64,000 nucleotides of DNA from contig CAZODI010000003.1 in assembly GCA_964578535.1 (NCBI GenBank), positions 1 through 64,000 of the forward strand. Direction: 5' to 3'. Shown here piece after piece: positions 17,403 to 26,800 of this stretch. The position numbers and the translations under genes are program-made. This DNA is from PHBD01 sp964578535. Its GTDB lineage: Bacteria; Desulfobacterota; Syntrophia; Syntrophales; PHBD01. The notes beneath the pieces were generated by a model. It was not told the DNA's origin and did not search any database. It saw only the letters and a program-made list of their open reading frames with translations. Within the stretch, counting starts at the first letter, position 1, and each line of letters begins with the position of its first letter.

Positions 17403-18044
17403 TTATTCCAGGGGGGTCAGACCCTGCTGGATGGCAAACTTGATGAGGGCGGGAATGTCGCGGATCCCGAGTTTCCGCATCAGGCGGCTGCGGTAGGTCT
17501 CGATGGTTTTCGCGGAGAGAAAGAGCTGTTCGGCGATCTCGGCGCTCGTCCGGCCTTCCGCGACGAGTTGCAGGACCTCCCGCTCCCGGTTGCTGAGGAC
17601 GGACAGGGGATCCCGGAACCCCTCGTCCCTCAGGCAGGCCCCCACGACCTGGTCGGAGACCTTGGCGCTCAGGTACCGGTGCCCGGCGCGGACGGCGTGT
17701 ACGGCCCGGATCAGCTCCCGTCCCGCGGATTCCTTGAACAGGTAGCCCCTCGCCCCCGCCCGGAGGGCGCGCAGAATCGACTCCGACGACGACTGCATGG
17801 AAAGGATGATGACCCTCGTCTCCGGGAATTCCCGGCAGATCTGTTCCGTCGCCTCGATGCCGTTCAGATCCGCCATGACGACGTCCATGATCACGACGTC
17901 GGGCCGGAGCTTCCGGACCGCCCGGACCGCGTCCCGGCCGTTCCCGGCCTCGCCGACGATCCGGATGCCGCCATCGGCCTCCAGCAGATACTTCAGGCCG
18001 TCGCGGACAATCGTGTGGTCGTCGGCCAGCAAGACGCGGACCAT
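17403..18044 (-). CDS. NarL/FixJ-family response regulator
   Basis: A 213-residue two-domain regulator. The receiver has the acidic pocket (LLADDH), phospho-acceptor Asp in DVVIMDVVMAD and the conserved Lys in YLFKESAG. A LuxR-type helix-turn-helix follows (LSNREREVLQLVAEGRTSAEIAEQLF, read as two adjoining motifs). It receives phosphate from the kinase encoded just upstream. The ATG at 18044 shares one base with the kinase stop (TGATG); GTG 18047 would give a 4-base overlap instead. Its targets are unknown, but operon position suggests control linked to the molybdenum/tungsten storage genes. Confidence 0.92.
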   Translation of the reverse strand: MVRVLLADDHTIVRDGLKYLLEADGGIRIVGEAGNGRDAVRAVRKLRPDVVIMDVVMADLNGIEATEQICREFPETRVIILSMQSSSESILRALRAGARGYLFKESAGRELIRAVHAVRAGHRYLSAKVSDQVVGACLRDEGFRDPLSVLSNREREVLQLVAEGRTSAEIAEQLFLSAKTIETYRSRLMRKLGIRDIPALIKFAIQQGLTPLE

Positions 18045-19237
18045 CACAGCGGCACCTCCACGGTCACCCGGGTCCCCTTCTCGGGCTCGGAATCGAGGAT
18101 GAAACGGCCGCCGATGGCCTCGGCGCGCTCGGACATGGTCATGATGCCCCAGCCGCCCTGTTCTTCCATCCTTCTCGCCTTGGAGGGATCGAACCCGACC
18201 CCGTCGTCGGTGATGACGATCCGGAGCTGGGTCCCGCGGGTCTCGATCCGGATCCTGGCGCAGGTCGCCTGGGCGTGCTTGCCGATGTTCGTGAGGACCT
18301 CCTGGACGATCCGGAACAGGTTGTTCTCCACGTCCGGGTTCGGGCGAGGGCGGATCTCCGCCCCCTCCACGACGACCTCCACGCCGGTCCGCATGGAGAA
18401 GCGCTCCGCGTACCAGCCGATGGCGGCGACGAGCCCCAGGATGTCCATGTCGGGAGGCCGGAGGTCGCTCATGAGGCTGCGGGTGAACTCGGTTATCTCC
18501 TCGACCAGGACCATCGAGTCTTCCAGCCGGGCGTGGAGCAGCTTCATCTCTTCCTCGGGAAGCTTCGATTTCACAATGCTCAGGTTGATCCCGACGACGG
18601 TCAGGTTCTGCCCCACTTGGTCGTGCAGCTCCCGGGCGATCCGCTTCCTCTCCGACTCCTCCGCCTCGGAGAGTTTCGCCGAGAGAATCCGGAGCTGCCG
18701 GCTTTTCTGCCTCAGGATCTCCTCGGCCCGCTTGCGCTCGGTGATGTCGCGGCCGATGCCGAACCGCCCCACGGGCTGTCCCGCCGGGTCGTACTGGGTC
18801 GTGACCAGGAATTCGACGGGGATGCGCTCTCCGTTCCGGTGAACGAGGTCCGCGTCGTAGGGAAGCGTGTAATCACCCCGGATCCCTTTCCGGAAGCGCT
18901 GAATCGTCGTCTTGATGTGCTCGGGGGCGACCAGGAACGTAAAGGGCTGGCCGATCAGGTCACGAACGGAATACCCTGTCACACGCTCGAACTGGGGATT
19001 TACGTAAGTATAGATCCCTCTCTCGTCGACGATGAAGATCAGGTCGCCCGTCGATTCGATCAGGGTCCGGTACTTTTCCTCGCTCTCCCGCCGCGCCGCC
19101 TCCGCCTTGCCGCGCTCCACCTCCGCCTGTTCCAGCCGGGCGACCCTGCGCCGCAGGAGGGCGATCTCCTCGATCATCTGTTGTCTTGTTTTTTCCCCGG
19201 TGTCCGCGCTGTATTCAAAAGGCTGCTTGTTCATCAT
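18044..19237 (-). CDS. PAS-domain sensor histidine kinase (HisKA_3 type)
   Basis: A 397-residue kinase without obvious membrane helices, so probably cytoplasmic. An N-terminal coiled coil (residues ~10-60) leads into one PAS domain (TLIESTGDLIFIVDERGIY ... FGIGRDITERK). The HisKA_3 dimer domain has the phospho-His in ERKRIARELHDQVGQNL, and the ATPase domain has the N box, DDGVGFDP and GWGIMTMSERAEAIGG. The start at 19237 overlaps the storage-protein stop by 4 bases (ATGA), so kinase and storage protein are translationally coupled. The PAS ligand is unknown; redox, oxygen or a metal-related cue are all possible. Confidence 0.92.
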   Translation of the reverse strand: MMNKQPFEYSADTGEKTRQQMIEEIALLRRRVARLEQAEVERGKAEAARRESEEKYRTLIESTGDLIFIVDERGIYTYVNPQFERVTGYSVRDLIGQPFTFLVAPEHIKTTIQRFRKGIRGDYTLPYDADLVHRNGERIPVEFLVTTQYDPAGQPVGRFGIGRDITERKRAEEILRQKSRQLRILSAKLSEAEESERKRIARELHDQVGQNLTVVGINLSIVKSKLPEEEMKLLHARLEDSMVLVEEITEFTRSLMSDLRPPDMDILGLVAAIGWYAERFSMRTGVEVVVEGAEIRPRPNPDVENNLFRIVQEVLTNIGKHAQATCARIRIETRGTQLRIVITDDGVGFDPSKARRMEEQGGWGIMTMSERAEAIGGRFILDSEPEKGTRVTVEVPL

Positions 19238-20061
19238 TTGGTTATGACCGTGCCGACCGGTTTTCCGGCCAGCGCCTTCGTAAGGTTCCCTTTCTCCAGT
19301 CCGTTGATCACCTGGATCCTGTCCACGACCTCGCTGTTCCGGAGGATCTCCAGGCATGGCCGCTCGATGATCAGGTCGTCCAGATTCCGCTCCAGAAGCT
19401 CGGCGACACCGATCTTCGAGATGAATTCCGCCTCGGGGTTCTTCTTCGGGTCGTCCGTGTAGAGCCCCCGCTCGTCTTTGACGAAGATGCAGCTCCGGGC
19501 GCCGATCAGGTCCGCCAGGATCAGCGTGCCCACGTCGGTCCGGTGGATGGGGATCCGCTGCTTCGACGACGGCAGGGCGAAGTAGTCATAGGGCGGCATG
19601 CCGTGCATGACGGGGATGCAGTCCTGGGCGAAGTAGGTCGAGAGCTTGATGACCTCGTCATGGCCGATCTTGATGCCGCCCCAGGGCGACAGGAGCGTGG
19701 AGACCAGGAGCGCGTTCTGCTCCGAGATGGAGCTTCCGAACTTTGCGATGATCCCCGTGGGCATGCCCAGCTCCAGGCCGATCGTATAGATGTGCCGGCT
19801 CCGGGTGCCTCCGCCCGTGGTGATGAGCATCTTGTGCTTCTTCTTGCAGGCGACGATTTCCCGGACCAGGTCCGGCAGGGCCTTGATCCCGCGGTCGCAG
19901 ATCGACTGGCCGCCGATCTTGACGACATTCACATCCGGGAAGAGCCTCTTCTGCGGGGCGACCTTCAGGCTGTCCAGGAAGGCCTTCCCCACGAGGCTCT
20001 CCCCCATGAGGCGGCTCTTGACGTGGAGCCGGCGTCCGTCTTTCTCCCGATAAAGGGCCAT
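19234..20061 (-). CDS. molybdenum storage protein subunit-like (MosB-type amino acid kinase fold)
   Basis: A 275-residue amino-acid-kinase-fold protein. Its blocks follow the MosB subunit of the Azotobacter molybdenum storage protein: VVKIGGQSICDRG, LLITTGGGTRSRHIYT, FGSSISEQNA, GMPPYDY, IPIHRTDVGTLILAD, IFVKDERGLYTDDPK and VINGLEKGNLTKALAGK. UMP kinase shares the fold but lacks this pattern. MoSto packs polyoxomolybdate or polyoxotungstate clusters in an ATP-dependent cage built of alpha and beta subunits. Only one subunit gene is seen here, so a homo-oligomer or a partner elsewhere is implied. It is coupled by overlap to a histidine kinase, and a tungstate transporter lies 6 kb away. Confidence 0.85.
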   Translation of the reverse strand: MALYREKDGRRLHVKSRLMGESLVGKAFLDSLKVAPQKRLFPDVNVVKIGGQSICDRGIKALPDLVREIVACKKKHKMLITTGGGTRSRHIYTIGLELGMPTGIIAKFGSSISEQNALLVSTLLSPWGGIKIGHDEVIKLSTYFAQDCIPVMHGMPPYDYFALPSSKQRIPIHRTDVGTLILADLIGARSCIFVKDERGLYTDDPKKNPEAEFISKIGVAELLERNLDDLIIERPCLEILRNSEVVDRIQVINGLEKGNLTKALAGKPVGTVITK

Positions 20062-20077
20062 GGATTCCGCCTTTCCC

Positions 20078-20296
20078 TCAGTCCTTCAACTCGATCGCGT
20101 CGTCCTTGTCCTTGCCCGCCTCCAGGAGAACCAGGTCAGCCCCCACGGCTTTCGCGATGTCCTCCAGCTCCTTCTTCCGGAGGTGCTCGCTGTAAAACTT
20201 CATGTCCACACCGGCGATGGCGACGAGCTTGAAACGGGGTTTCTTCTCCTTTTCACCGACCTTCCTTCTCTCCCTGTAGAAAATCTTTCCCGCCAT
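20078..20296 (-). CDS. 72-residue conserved-looking basic/acidic small protein
   Basis: A small soluble protein with a strongly basic N-terminal third (ERRKVGEKEKKPRF), a central beta-like stretch (KLVAIAGVDMKFY) and an acidic helix-prone C-terminus (KKELEDIAKAVGADLVLLEA). No family was recognised. Its reality is supported by an excellent ribosome site (AAGGAGG, 6 bases before ATG 20296) and by its position 16 bases upstream of the MosB-like gene in the same direction. It may assist the storage protein, for example as a partner or assembly factor, but this is inference from linkage only. Confidence 0.75.
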   Translation of the reverse strand: MAGKIFYRERRKVGEKEKKPRFKLVAIAGVDMKFYSEHLRKKELEDIAKAVGADLVLLEAGKDKDDAIELKD

Positions 20297-20314
20297 GGCT
20301 GCACCTCCTTGTTT

Positions 20315-21034
20315 TCATGACTTGTTTCTCTTCTCTCCCATGGTCACCCACTCGCCGGGACCCGCCGGCAGGACCGGCAGGACGGCGTCGGATCCCCACA
20401 ACCGGGGCCGAAGCCAGCCCTTTGTATGGACCTTGTCTTCCGGTCGGGGAAACAGGGCGTCCCGGTCCAGCGATACCACACGCATCCCCTTCCCTTCCAG
20501 TGCCGATACGGTAACGGGATCCGGCAGGGACCGGAGCGACGCATATTCGATGAAGCGGCCGCTCCAGCCCGAGGCGGTCAGGCCGACAGCCGCCGCGGCG
20601 CCGATGATTCCGTCATTCGTTCCTCCATGACCCGAAAGATGCGCCTTGCCGGCAGCCTGGAGGGCCTCGGCCTGCGTCACCAGCCGCCGGGTACACGCGC
20701 GCCCGATCTCCATGAGCTCCCGCAGGGCCGTATCGCCTTCCCGGACCACGCAGAGTCCCGGGTCGCTGCCCGGCGAGGACAGCTCACCGATGTGCTCCGC
20801 TGCCTGCGTCACCAGGCCGTCTATCATGGACGGCTCGGGCAGGTCCAGGACCATGCAGGCGGAGCTGTTGTGAGACGTGTAGGGAATGCGCGGGTCCACC
20901 AGGAGCTGCTGGCGGACGACACCCCATACCACCGCAGTCTCCGGAACGCGGGTGTCGAAGCGGCGGGCCACCTTGCCTGTCCCGAACTCCGCCTCCAGGT
21001 TGTCCGTGTCGTCGAATCCGATGTAAATTCTCAT
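20315..21034 (-). CDS. TiaS-like protein (tRNA-Ile2 agmatinylcytidine synthetase domain homolog)
   Basis: A 239-residue protein whose start (MRIYIGFDDTDN, GTGKVAR) and later blocks (DPRIPYTSHNSSA, DPGLCVV, SGHGGTNDGIIGAAAAVG) follow the N-terminal and ferredoxin-like parts of archaeal TiaS. TiaS makes agmatidine at the wobble base of archaeal tRNA-Ile2. The C-terminal OB-fold and zinc ribbon of archaeal TiaS, which bind tRNA, are absent here. Since bacteria use TilS for this tRNA, another function is likely. GAGG lies 8 bases before ATG 21034. It begins 10 bases after the GH57-GT5 stop and precedes the 72-residue protein. Confidence 0.7.
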   Translation of the reverse strand: MRIYIGFDDTDNLEAEFGTGKVARRFDTRVPETAVVWGVVRQQLLVDPRIPYTSHNSSACMVLDLPEPSMIDGLVTQAAEHIGELSSPGSDPGLCVVREGDTALRELMEIGRACTRRLVTQAEALQAAGKAHLSGHGGTNDGIIGAAAAVGLTASGWSGRFIEYASLRSLPDPVTVSALEGKGMRVVSLDRDALFPRPEDKVHTKGWLRPRLWGSDAVLPVLPAGPGEWVTMGEKRNKS

Positions 21035-21044
21035 GGAATCATCC

Positions 21045-23747
21045 TCAAAAAATGGGCCGGCCCCCGTTCAGCCGCTCGTAGATCCGCATGTACCCGGCGA
21101 TCATGCTTCCCAGGTCGTATCGCTCCCGGGCCTCCCGCATGATCCGCCGGATCTGGGGCTCCCGGATCTCCAGGGGCTTCCGGTGGAAGGCCAGGCTCTT
21201 TTCCAGGGCGTACCAGAGGCCTCCCGTGTCGTAGTCCCGGAAGAGAAATCCGTTGCCCACGTCCAGTGGGGAGCCCTCGACCTTGAGCCTCAGTTCCCGG
21301 ATCTTGTCGTGGTATCCTCCCGTGTCCCGGTTCGTGGCGGTACATCCGAAGAGATTGCCCACCTGGTCGATCTGGCCGCAGGGCTCGTAGAGGGAGGCGC
21401 CGAAGACGTCGCTGGCGGCGGCGAATCCGAGCATGGACAGCTCTTCGCTGAAAGGCTGGTACGTGATGCGCCCTCCCGAGCTCCAGGCAATCCGCCCCAG
21501 GACGTCTGCATGGGTCCGGTCGCCTCCGACGGAGTCGGCGACGACGGCGATCTGCGCGTCCTTGTGGACCCCGGTGAAATGGCTCGCCACGGCCTCCAGG
21601 ATCTCCACGCCCTTCTGCACGGTATCGAGCCGGGAGGGCCAGTAGAAAAGGACGGCATCCGGGTCCACGTTCAGGCCCGTCCGGCGCTGGAACTCCACCC
21701 GGTTGTCCCGCTTCGCCTCCAGGACGTCGTCCTCGGGACCGTACTTCCGGGGCAGGAAATGGCAGTTCTCCGGATACATGTTCGACGCCGGGGCGTTGAT
21801 GATCGCCCGGGCGGCGTCGAAGTAGTATTTTTCCTTTACCTCGCGGCGGACGCTCGGGGGAACGATGGGCCGGTCCAGGAAGTAATCGTTCACGACCTCC
21901 CGGAGGAAACGCTCCCCGACGAAATTGATGACCGTTGCGTTCTTGATCGCCGTGGCCTGGCAGTCGATGCAGCGTCGGCCGAAGGCCTCGCTGTAATACA
22001 GCCTGGGATGGAGGTTCTCGAGGTTCACCCCCCCCAGCAGGTCCACAGGCAGGTCCGCCGTGAAGACGTTGTGGACGGTGTGCAGGATCGGCAGGCCCGT
22101 AGATGCTGCATAGGCCGCGATGGCACCCCCGGCCATCCAGTCGTGGCTGTGGATGATCAGCCGCCCCTTGTGCTTGGACCGCACGTCCTTGATCAGGCTG
22201 TTGACGACCTCCCGCTGGAACTCCGCTGCCGTGCGGAGGACGTCTCCCGCGTAGGCGCCGGGATTGTTCTCGAAGATCGAGGAGCTGACCAGGTGGATCC
22301 GCCCGGCGTCGATCTTGTAGCGGATCTCCCGCCACTCCTTTTCATCCAGTTGGGACTCCCGCTGGAAGCGCTTCTTGAGGTTCAGGGTGGCCAGGTGGAC
22401 ATCGATGCCCCTCTCCGTCAGCCCTTCGCACAGGGCGGACACCACCTCCCCCAGTCCGCCGCTCTTTCCAGAGACATATTTGGCCAGGGGGCCCATCTCG
22501 TCAGGCAGGCGTCCCGTTTCCGGGGAGATCATGAGAATCGCCGTGGTCTCCCGTTTCCGGAGAACCTCGAACCGGACCATGGCGACCTGGAGATCGTCGA
22601 TCTTCCGGGTCAGGATCTGCGTCGGCCGGGCGATGGAGCCGCCGTAGGGGTTGAAGTAAGCGTGAACCGCATGGTCCTCCCCGATCCGCTCATGGATGAA
22701 ATAGACGTGATCCGAGGTGGTGAGCTGGCGCCATTTCGTGAGCAGCTCCCCCCCCGCGCGCCGCGCCCGCGGCTCCATTCCCTGGATGTCCTGGAACAGC
22801 TCATGCTGGGTGGGGTTCCCGAGCCACCCGAAGGTGTCCCGGCCCGCGTCAGCCCAGGAGGAGGTGGAGAGGTCGTGTATGTCGACAGTGGGGCAGTCGG
22901 CCTCCCGGAACCGGGCGGCCATGTCCGTCGGGGTCGAAGGGATGACGTTCTCGTATTTTTCCAGGGCCGCCGGCAGGCCTTGCCAGAACTCGAAGATGCC
23001 CTTGTCGGCCCAGATGTGCTCCCCGATGTGCTCGAAGTCATAGCCCAAAATTACGGCCTCCCCGTCGATCTTCGCGATGTAGGAGGCGTAGACCTCCGGC
23101 GGGATGGGCTGGTGCGGGAACCGGAAGGCCACGTCGTCGCTCAGCTCCCGGTTGCGGGGGAGGACGATGAGGGGCGAGCCGGCGGCCCGGAAGACGGCGT
23201 TGGGGGAGATCGGGACCTCGCTCCCGGTGAACATGTCGTTCCGCTTTTCGCAGAGGATGGAGACATATCCCATGTCCGCCACGACGTCGGCGATGCGGTT
23301 GTTGTACATAAGCTCCGTGTTCCGGAAGGACGTGGGAAAGACGCCGAAGAGCTTCCGGATCAGGTCCCGGTGCAGCGAAACCTGGTCCCGGAATTCCTGC
23401 TTCCGCGGATCGTCGAAGAGGCTGGTCAGGGAGTGGTAGTAGGTCTCGCTGAGAAACTCCACCCGCTCCCCGTCTCTCCCCGCGTCGTAGAGGGCCTGCA
23501 GTGCATGGACCACCTCCGGCCGGAATTCCTGCGCCTGCTCCAGGAACGTGCCGGACATGCTCAGGGTGATCTTGAAGCGCGGGTGCCGGTTCACCAGCTC
23601 GGTGAACATCGCTGCGGCGGGAAGATAGCACTTCTCCGCCACCTTTTCGAAAATCGCCTGATTCTGCTCGTCCCAGAGGAACTTGTCCCGTTCCGGGTGA
23701 AGCCTCAGCGGCTGGTGCAGCTGAAAATAGAATATGGCCAGCGGCAT
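21045..23747 (-). CDS. GH57 glycoside hydrolase - GT5 glycogen synthase fusion
   Basis: A 900-residue two-enzyme protein. The N-terminal ~430 residues are a GH57 (alpha/beta)7 domain starting LAIFYFQLHQPLRLHPERD; the nucleophile Glu lies in FRNTELMYNN and the acid/base Asp in LGYDFEHIGEH. The C-terminal half is a GT5 glycogen synthase: KSGGLGEVVSAL is the nucleotide-sugar-binding start, LIIHSHDWMAGG follows, and SLYEPCGQIDQVG is the EPCG catalytic region. It probably makes and trims or branches alpha-1,4-glucan storage polymer. Both domains appear intact. It is the first gene of the closely spaced minus-strand run that includes the MosB-like gene. Confidence 0.93.
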   Translation of the reverse strand: MPLAIFYFQLHQPLRLHPERDKFLWDEQNQAIFEKVAEKCYLPAAAMFTELVNRHPRFKITLSMSGTFLEQAQEFRPEVVHALQALYDAGRDGERVEFLSETYYHSLTSLFDDPRKQEFRDQVSLHRDLIRKLFGVFPTSFRNTELMYNNRIADVVADMGYVSILCEKRNDMFTGSEVPISPNAVFRAAGSPLIVLPRNRELSDDVAFRFPHQPIPPEVYASYIAKIDGEAVILGYDFEHIGEHIWADKGIFEFWQGLPAALEKYENVIPSTPTDMAARFREADCPTVDIHDLSTSSWADAGRDTFGWLGNPTQHELFQDIQGMEPRARRAGGELLTKWRQLTTSDHVYFIHERIGEDHAVHAYFNPYGGSIARPTQILTRKIDDLQVAMVRFEVLRKRETTAILMISPETGRLPDEMGPLAKYVSGKSGGLGEVVSALCEGLTERGIDVHLATLNLKKRFQRESQLDEKEWREIRYKIDAGRIHLVSSSIFENNPGAYAGDVLRTAAEFQREVVNSLIKDVRSKHKGRLIIHSHDWMAGGAIAAYAASTGLPILHTVHNVFTADLPVDLLGGVNLENLHPRLYYSEAFGRRCIDCQATAIKNATVINFVGERFLREVVNDYFLDRPIVPPSVRREVKEKYYFDAARAIINAPASNMYPENCHFLPRKYGPEDDVLEAKRDNRVEFQRRTGLNVDPDAVLFYWPSRLDTVQKGVEILEAVASHFTGVHKDAQIAVVADSVGGDRTHADVLGRIAWSSGGRITYQPFSEELSMLGFAAASDVFGASLYEPCGQIDQVGNLFGCTATNRDTGGYHDKIRELRLKVEGSPLDVGNGFLFRDYDTGGLWYALEKSLAFHRKPLEIREPQIRRIMREARERYDLGSMIAGYMRIYERLNGGRPIF

Positions 23748-23884
23748 TTCTGAACCCCGTCGTGTGTCCGAATCCCCTTGTCAGCCGGAAATGATTCTGA
23801 TAGCTGCCTTATACCACACCGGAACCCGTTTTCCAAAGGCATCCGCCCGGATAGGCCGGGGTCGTACAAAGAGACAGGCGCGGA

Positions 23885-26800
23885 ATGGATTCCCAGGTCC
23901 CCAAGAAGCCCACTGTACACCGGAAAGGCCCGCTCCGCCCGGACCTTCGCTACCCCTCCGCCCTGCCCATCGTCCAGCGGCGCCGCGACATCGTGGCCAC
24001 CATGCGCGACAATCCCGTCGTCGTCATCACCGGGGAGACCGGCTCGGGCAAAAGCACCCAGATCCCCAAGATGTGTCTCGAGGCCGGACGCGGGCGCCGA
24101 GGCCTCGTCGGCTGCACCCAGCCGCGCCGCGTCGCGGCGGTGACGGTGGCCCAGCGGATCGCCGAGGAGCTGGGGGAGGAGCCCGGGGGGACCGTGGCCT
24201 ACAAGATCCGTTTCGAGGAGCGCTCCGGTCCCGCCACCCGCATCAAGATGATGACCGACGGCATCCTCCTCATGGAGGCCCAGGCGGACCCGCGCCTCTC
24301 CCGGTACGACACGATCATCGTCGACGAGGCCCACGAGCGCAGCCTCAACATCGATTTCGTCCTGGGGATCCTGAAGAACCTGCTTCTCCGCCGCCGCGAC
24401 CTCAAGGTGATCATCACCTCCGCCACCATCGACGCCGAAAAGTTCTCCCGCTTCTACGGCGACGCCCCCGTCATCGAGGTCTCGGGACGCCTCTTCCCCG
24501 TGGAGGTCCGCTGGCGCCCCGTCGACAAAGCCCTGGAGGAGGAGGGGGACCTGACCTACATCGACGCCGCCGTCCGGAACGTGGAAGAGCTGCTCGCGGA
24601 AGACCCCCGGGGGGACATCCTTGTCTTCATGCCCCGGGAGCAGGACATTCGCGAGACCTGCGATCTCCTGGAATCCCGGGCCGGCGACAGCATCCTCGTT
24701 CTCCCGCTCTTCGCCCGTCTCTCCTGGGGGGAGCAGAAGCGGATTTTTCAGTCCACAGCACAGCGGAAGATCGTCGTCGCCACAAACATCGCCGAGACCT
24801 CCATCACGATCCCGGGGATCCGCTATGTCGTGGACACCGGCCTGGCCCGTCTCCTCCAGTACAACCCGAGAACCCGTACGACAAGCCTGCCCGTCAAGAA
24901 GGTCTCCCGCAGCAGCGCCGACCAGCGGAAGGGACGCTGCGGCCGCGTCGAGGGCGGGATCTGCATTCGCCTGTACGACGAGGGGTCCTACGGGGAGCGC
25001 CCCCTCTTCACCCCGCCGGAGATCTCCCGGGCCAACCTGGCAGAGGTCATCCTGCGGATGCTTTCTCTCAACCTGGGCAAGATCCAGTCCTTCCCCTTCG
25101 TCGACCCGCCCCAGCCCCGAAGCATCAAGGACGGCATCGACATGCTGCAGGAGCTGGGCGCCATCGCGGCGAAGAAGAAAGACGAGCGGGAGGGGGACGA
25201 CCGGCCGTACACCCTGACCGACCTGGGACGCCGCATGGCCCGCCTGCCCATGGACCCGCGGATCTCCCGGATGATCCTGGAGGCGGAGGGCCACGGATGC
25301 GTCGAGGAGGTCGCCGTCATCGCCTCCGCCCTGTCCATCCCGGACCCCCGGGAGCGGCCACTGGAGAAGGAAGACGAGGCGGACCGCATGCACGCGCCCT
25401 TCCGGGACCCGTCGTCCGATTTTCTCACGATGCTCAACATCTGGAACGCCTACCACCGCCATTTGGAGAGCCTCAAGACCCAGAACCGGATGCGGAAGTT
25501 CTGCAAGGCCCATTTCCTCTCCTATCGCCGGATGCGGGAGTGGCGGGACGTGTACGACCAGATCCGGGGAATCCTGGCCGGGGGGGGATCCTGGAAGAGA
25601 CGCCCCGACCCCGGGAAATCCCCTCCCCTTTCATCGGAGGAGCGTTTCGCCGCCGTCCACAAGTCGATCCTGAGCGGCTACCTCTCGAACATCGCCGTGA
25701 AGAAGGAAAAGAACATCTACACCGCCACCCGGGGGCGGGAGGTGATGCTCTTCCCCGGCTCGGGACTCTTCGGACGCGGGGGACCATGGATCGTGGCGGC
25801 GGAGATGGTGGAGACGTCCCGCCTTTTCGCCCGGACGGTCGCCTCCATCGAGAGCGCCTGGCTGGAAGTGCTGGGGGGCGACCTCTGCCGCTCCTCCTAT
25901 GCCGATCCGCGCTGGCTGAAGGACCGCGGCGAGGTCGTGGCGACCCAGCAGGTCCAGCTCTTCGGTCTCGTGATCGTCCCCGCCCGGACGGTCTCCTACG
26001 GCCCCGTCGATCCGGCCGAGGCGACGCGCATCTTCGTCCGGGAGGCCCTGGTGGAGGGAAATGTCCGCCACCCGCTGCCCTTCCTGGTTCATAACCGGGA
26101 GCTGGTGGAGGAGGCTGCCGGGGTGGAGCACAAACTCCGGCGCCGGGAATACCTGGCCGATGAAAACGACCTGGCGCAGTTTTACGAGGAGCGCCTGCCG
26201 GGCGTATACAGCTGGCCGCTCCTGAAGAAGCGGATCCGGGACCGCGGCGGCGACGCCTTCCTCCGCATGTCCGAGGCGGACGTCTTCCTGCGCCGGCCGG
26301 AACACGAAGAGCTGGAGGCCTTTCCGGACCAGGCGAAAATAGGCCGTCTCCGCTTCCCCCTGGACTACCGGTTCGATCCCGCCGGTCGGGACGACGGCGT
26401 GACCCTGAAGATCCCCGTGCAGGCCCTGCCGGCCCTCTCGCCGGGCCGTATGGAATGGACCGTCCCGGGTCTGCTCCGGGAGAAGGTGGCGGCCCTGCTC
26501 CGGGGTCTCCCGAAGGAATACCGGCGCCGCCTCCAACCCATGCCGCAGGCCGTTTCCATCATCCTTGAGAACCTGGAAGAGTCCGACACGCCCCTCCTGA
26601 CGGTCCTGAGCCGGATCATCCACGAACGGTTCGGGGTGCACGTCCCCGTAACCGCCTGGTCCCCGGACTCCGTCAGCGATCACCTGAAGCTCCGCTACCT
26701 CGTGGTCGATGAAAAGGGCCGGACTGTTGCGGAGACCCGGGATATCCATACTCTCCAGGCGCATGCGGCGGCGGACGCCGAGTGCTCCGCCTTCGACCGG

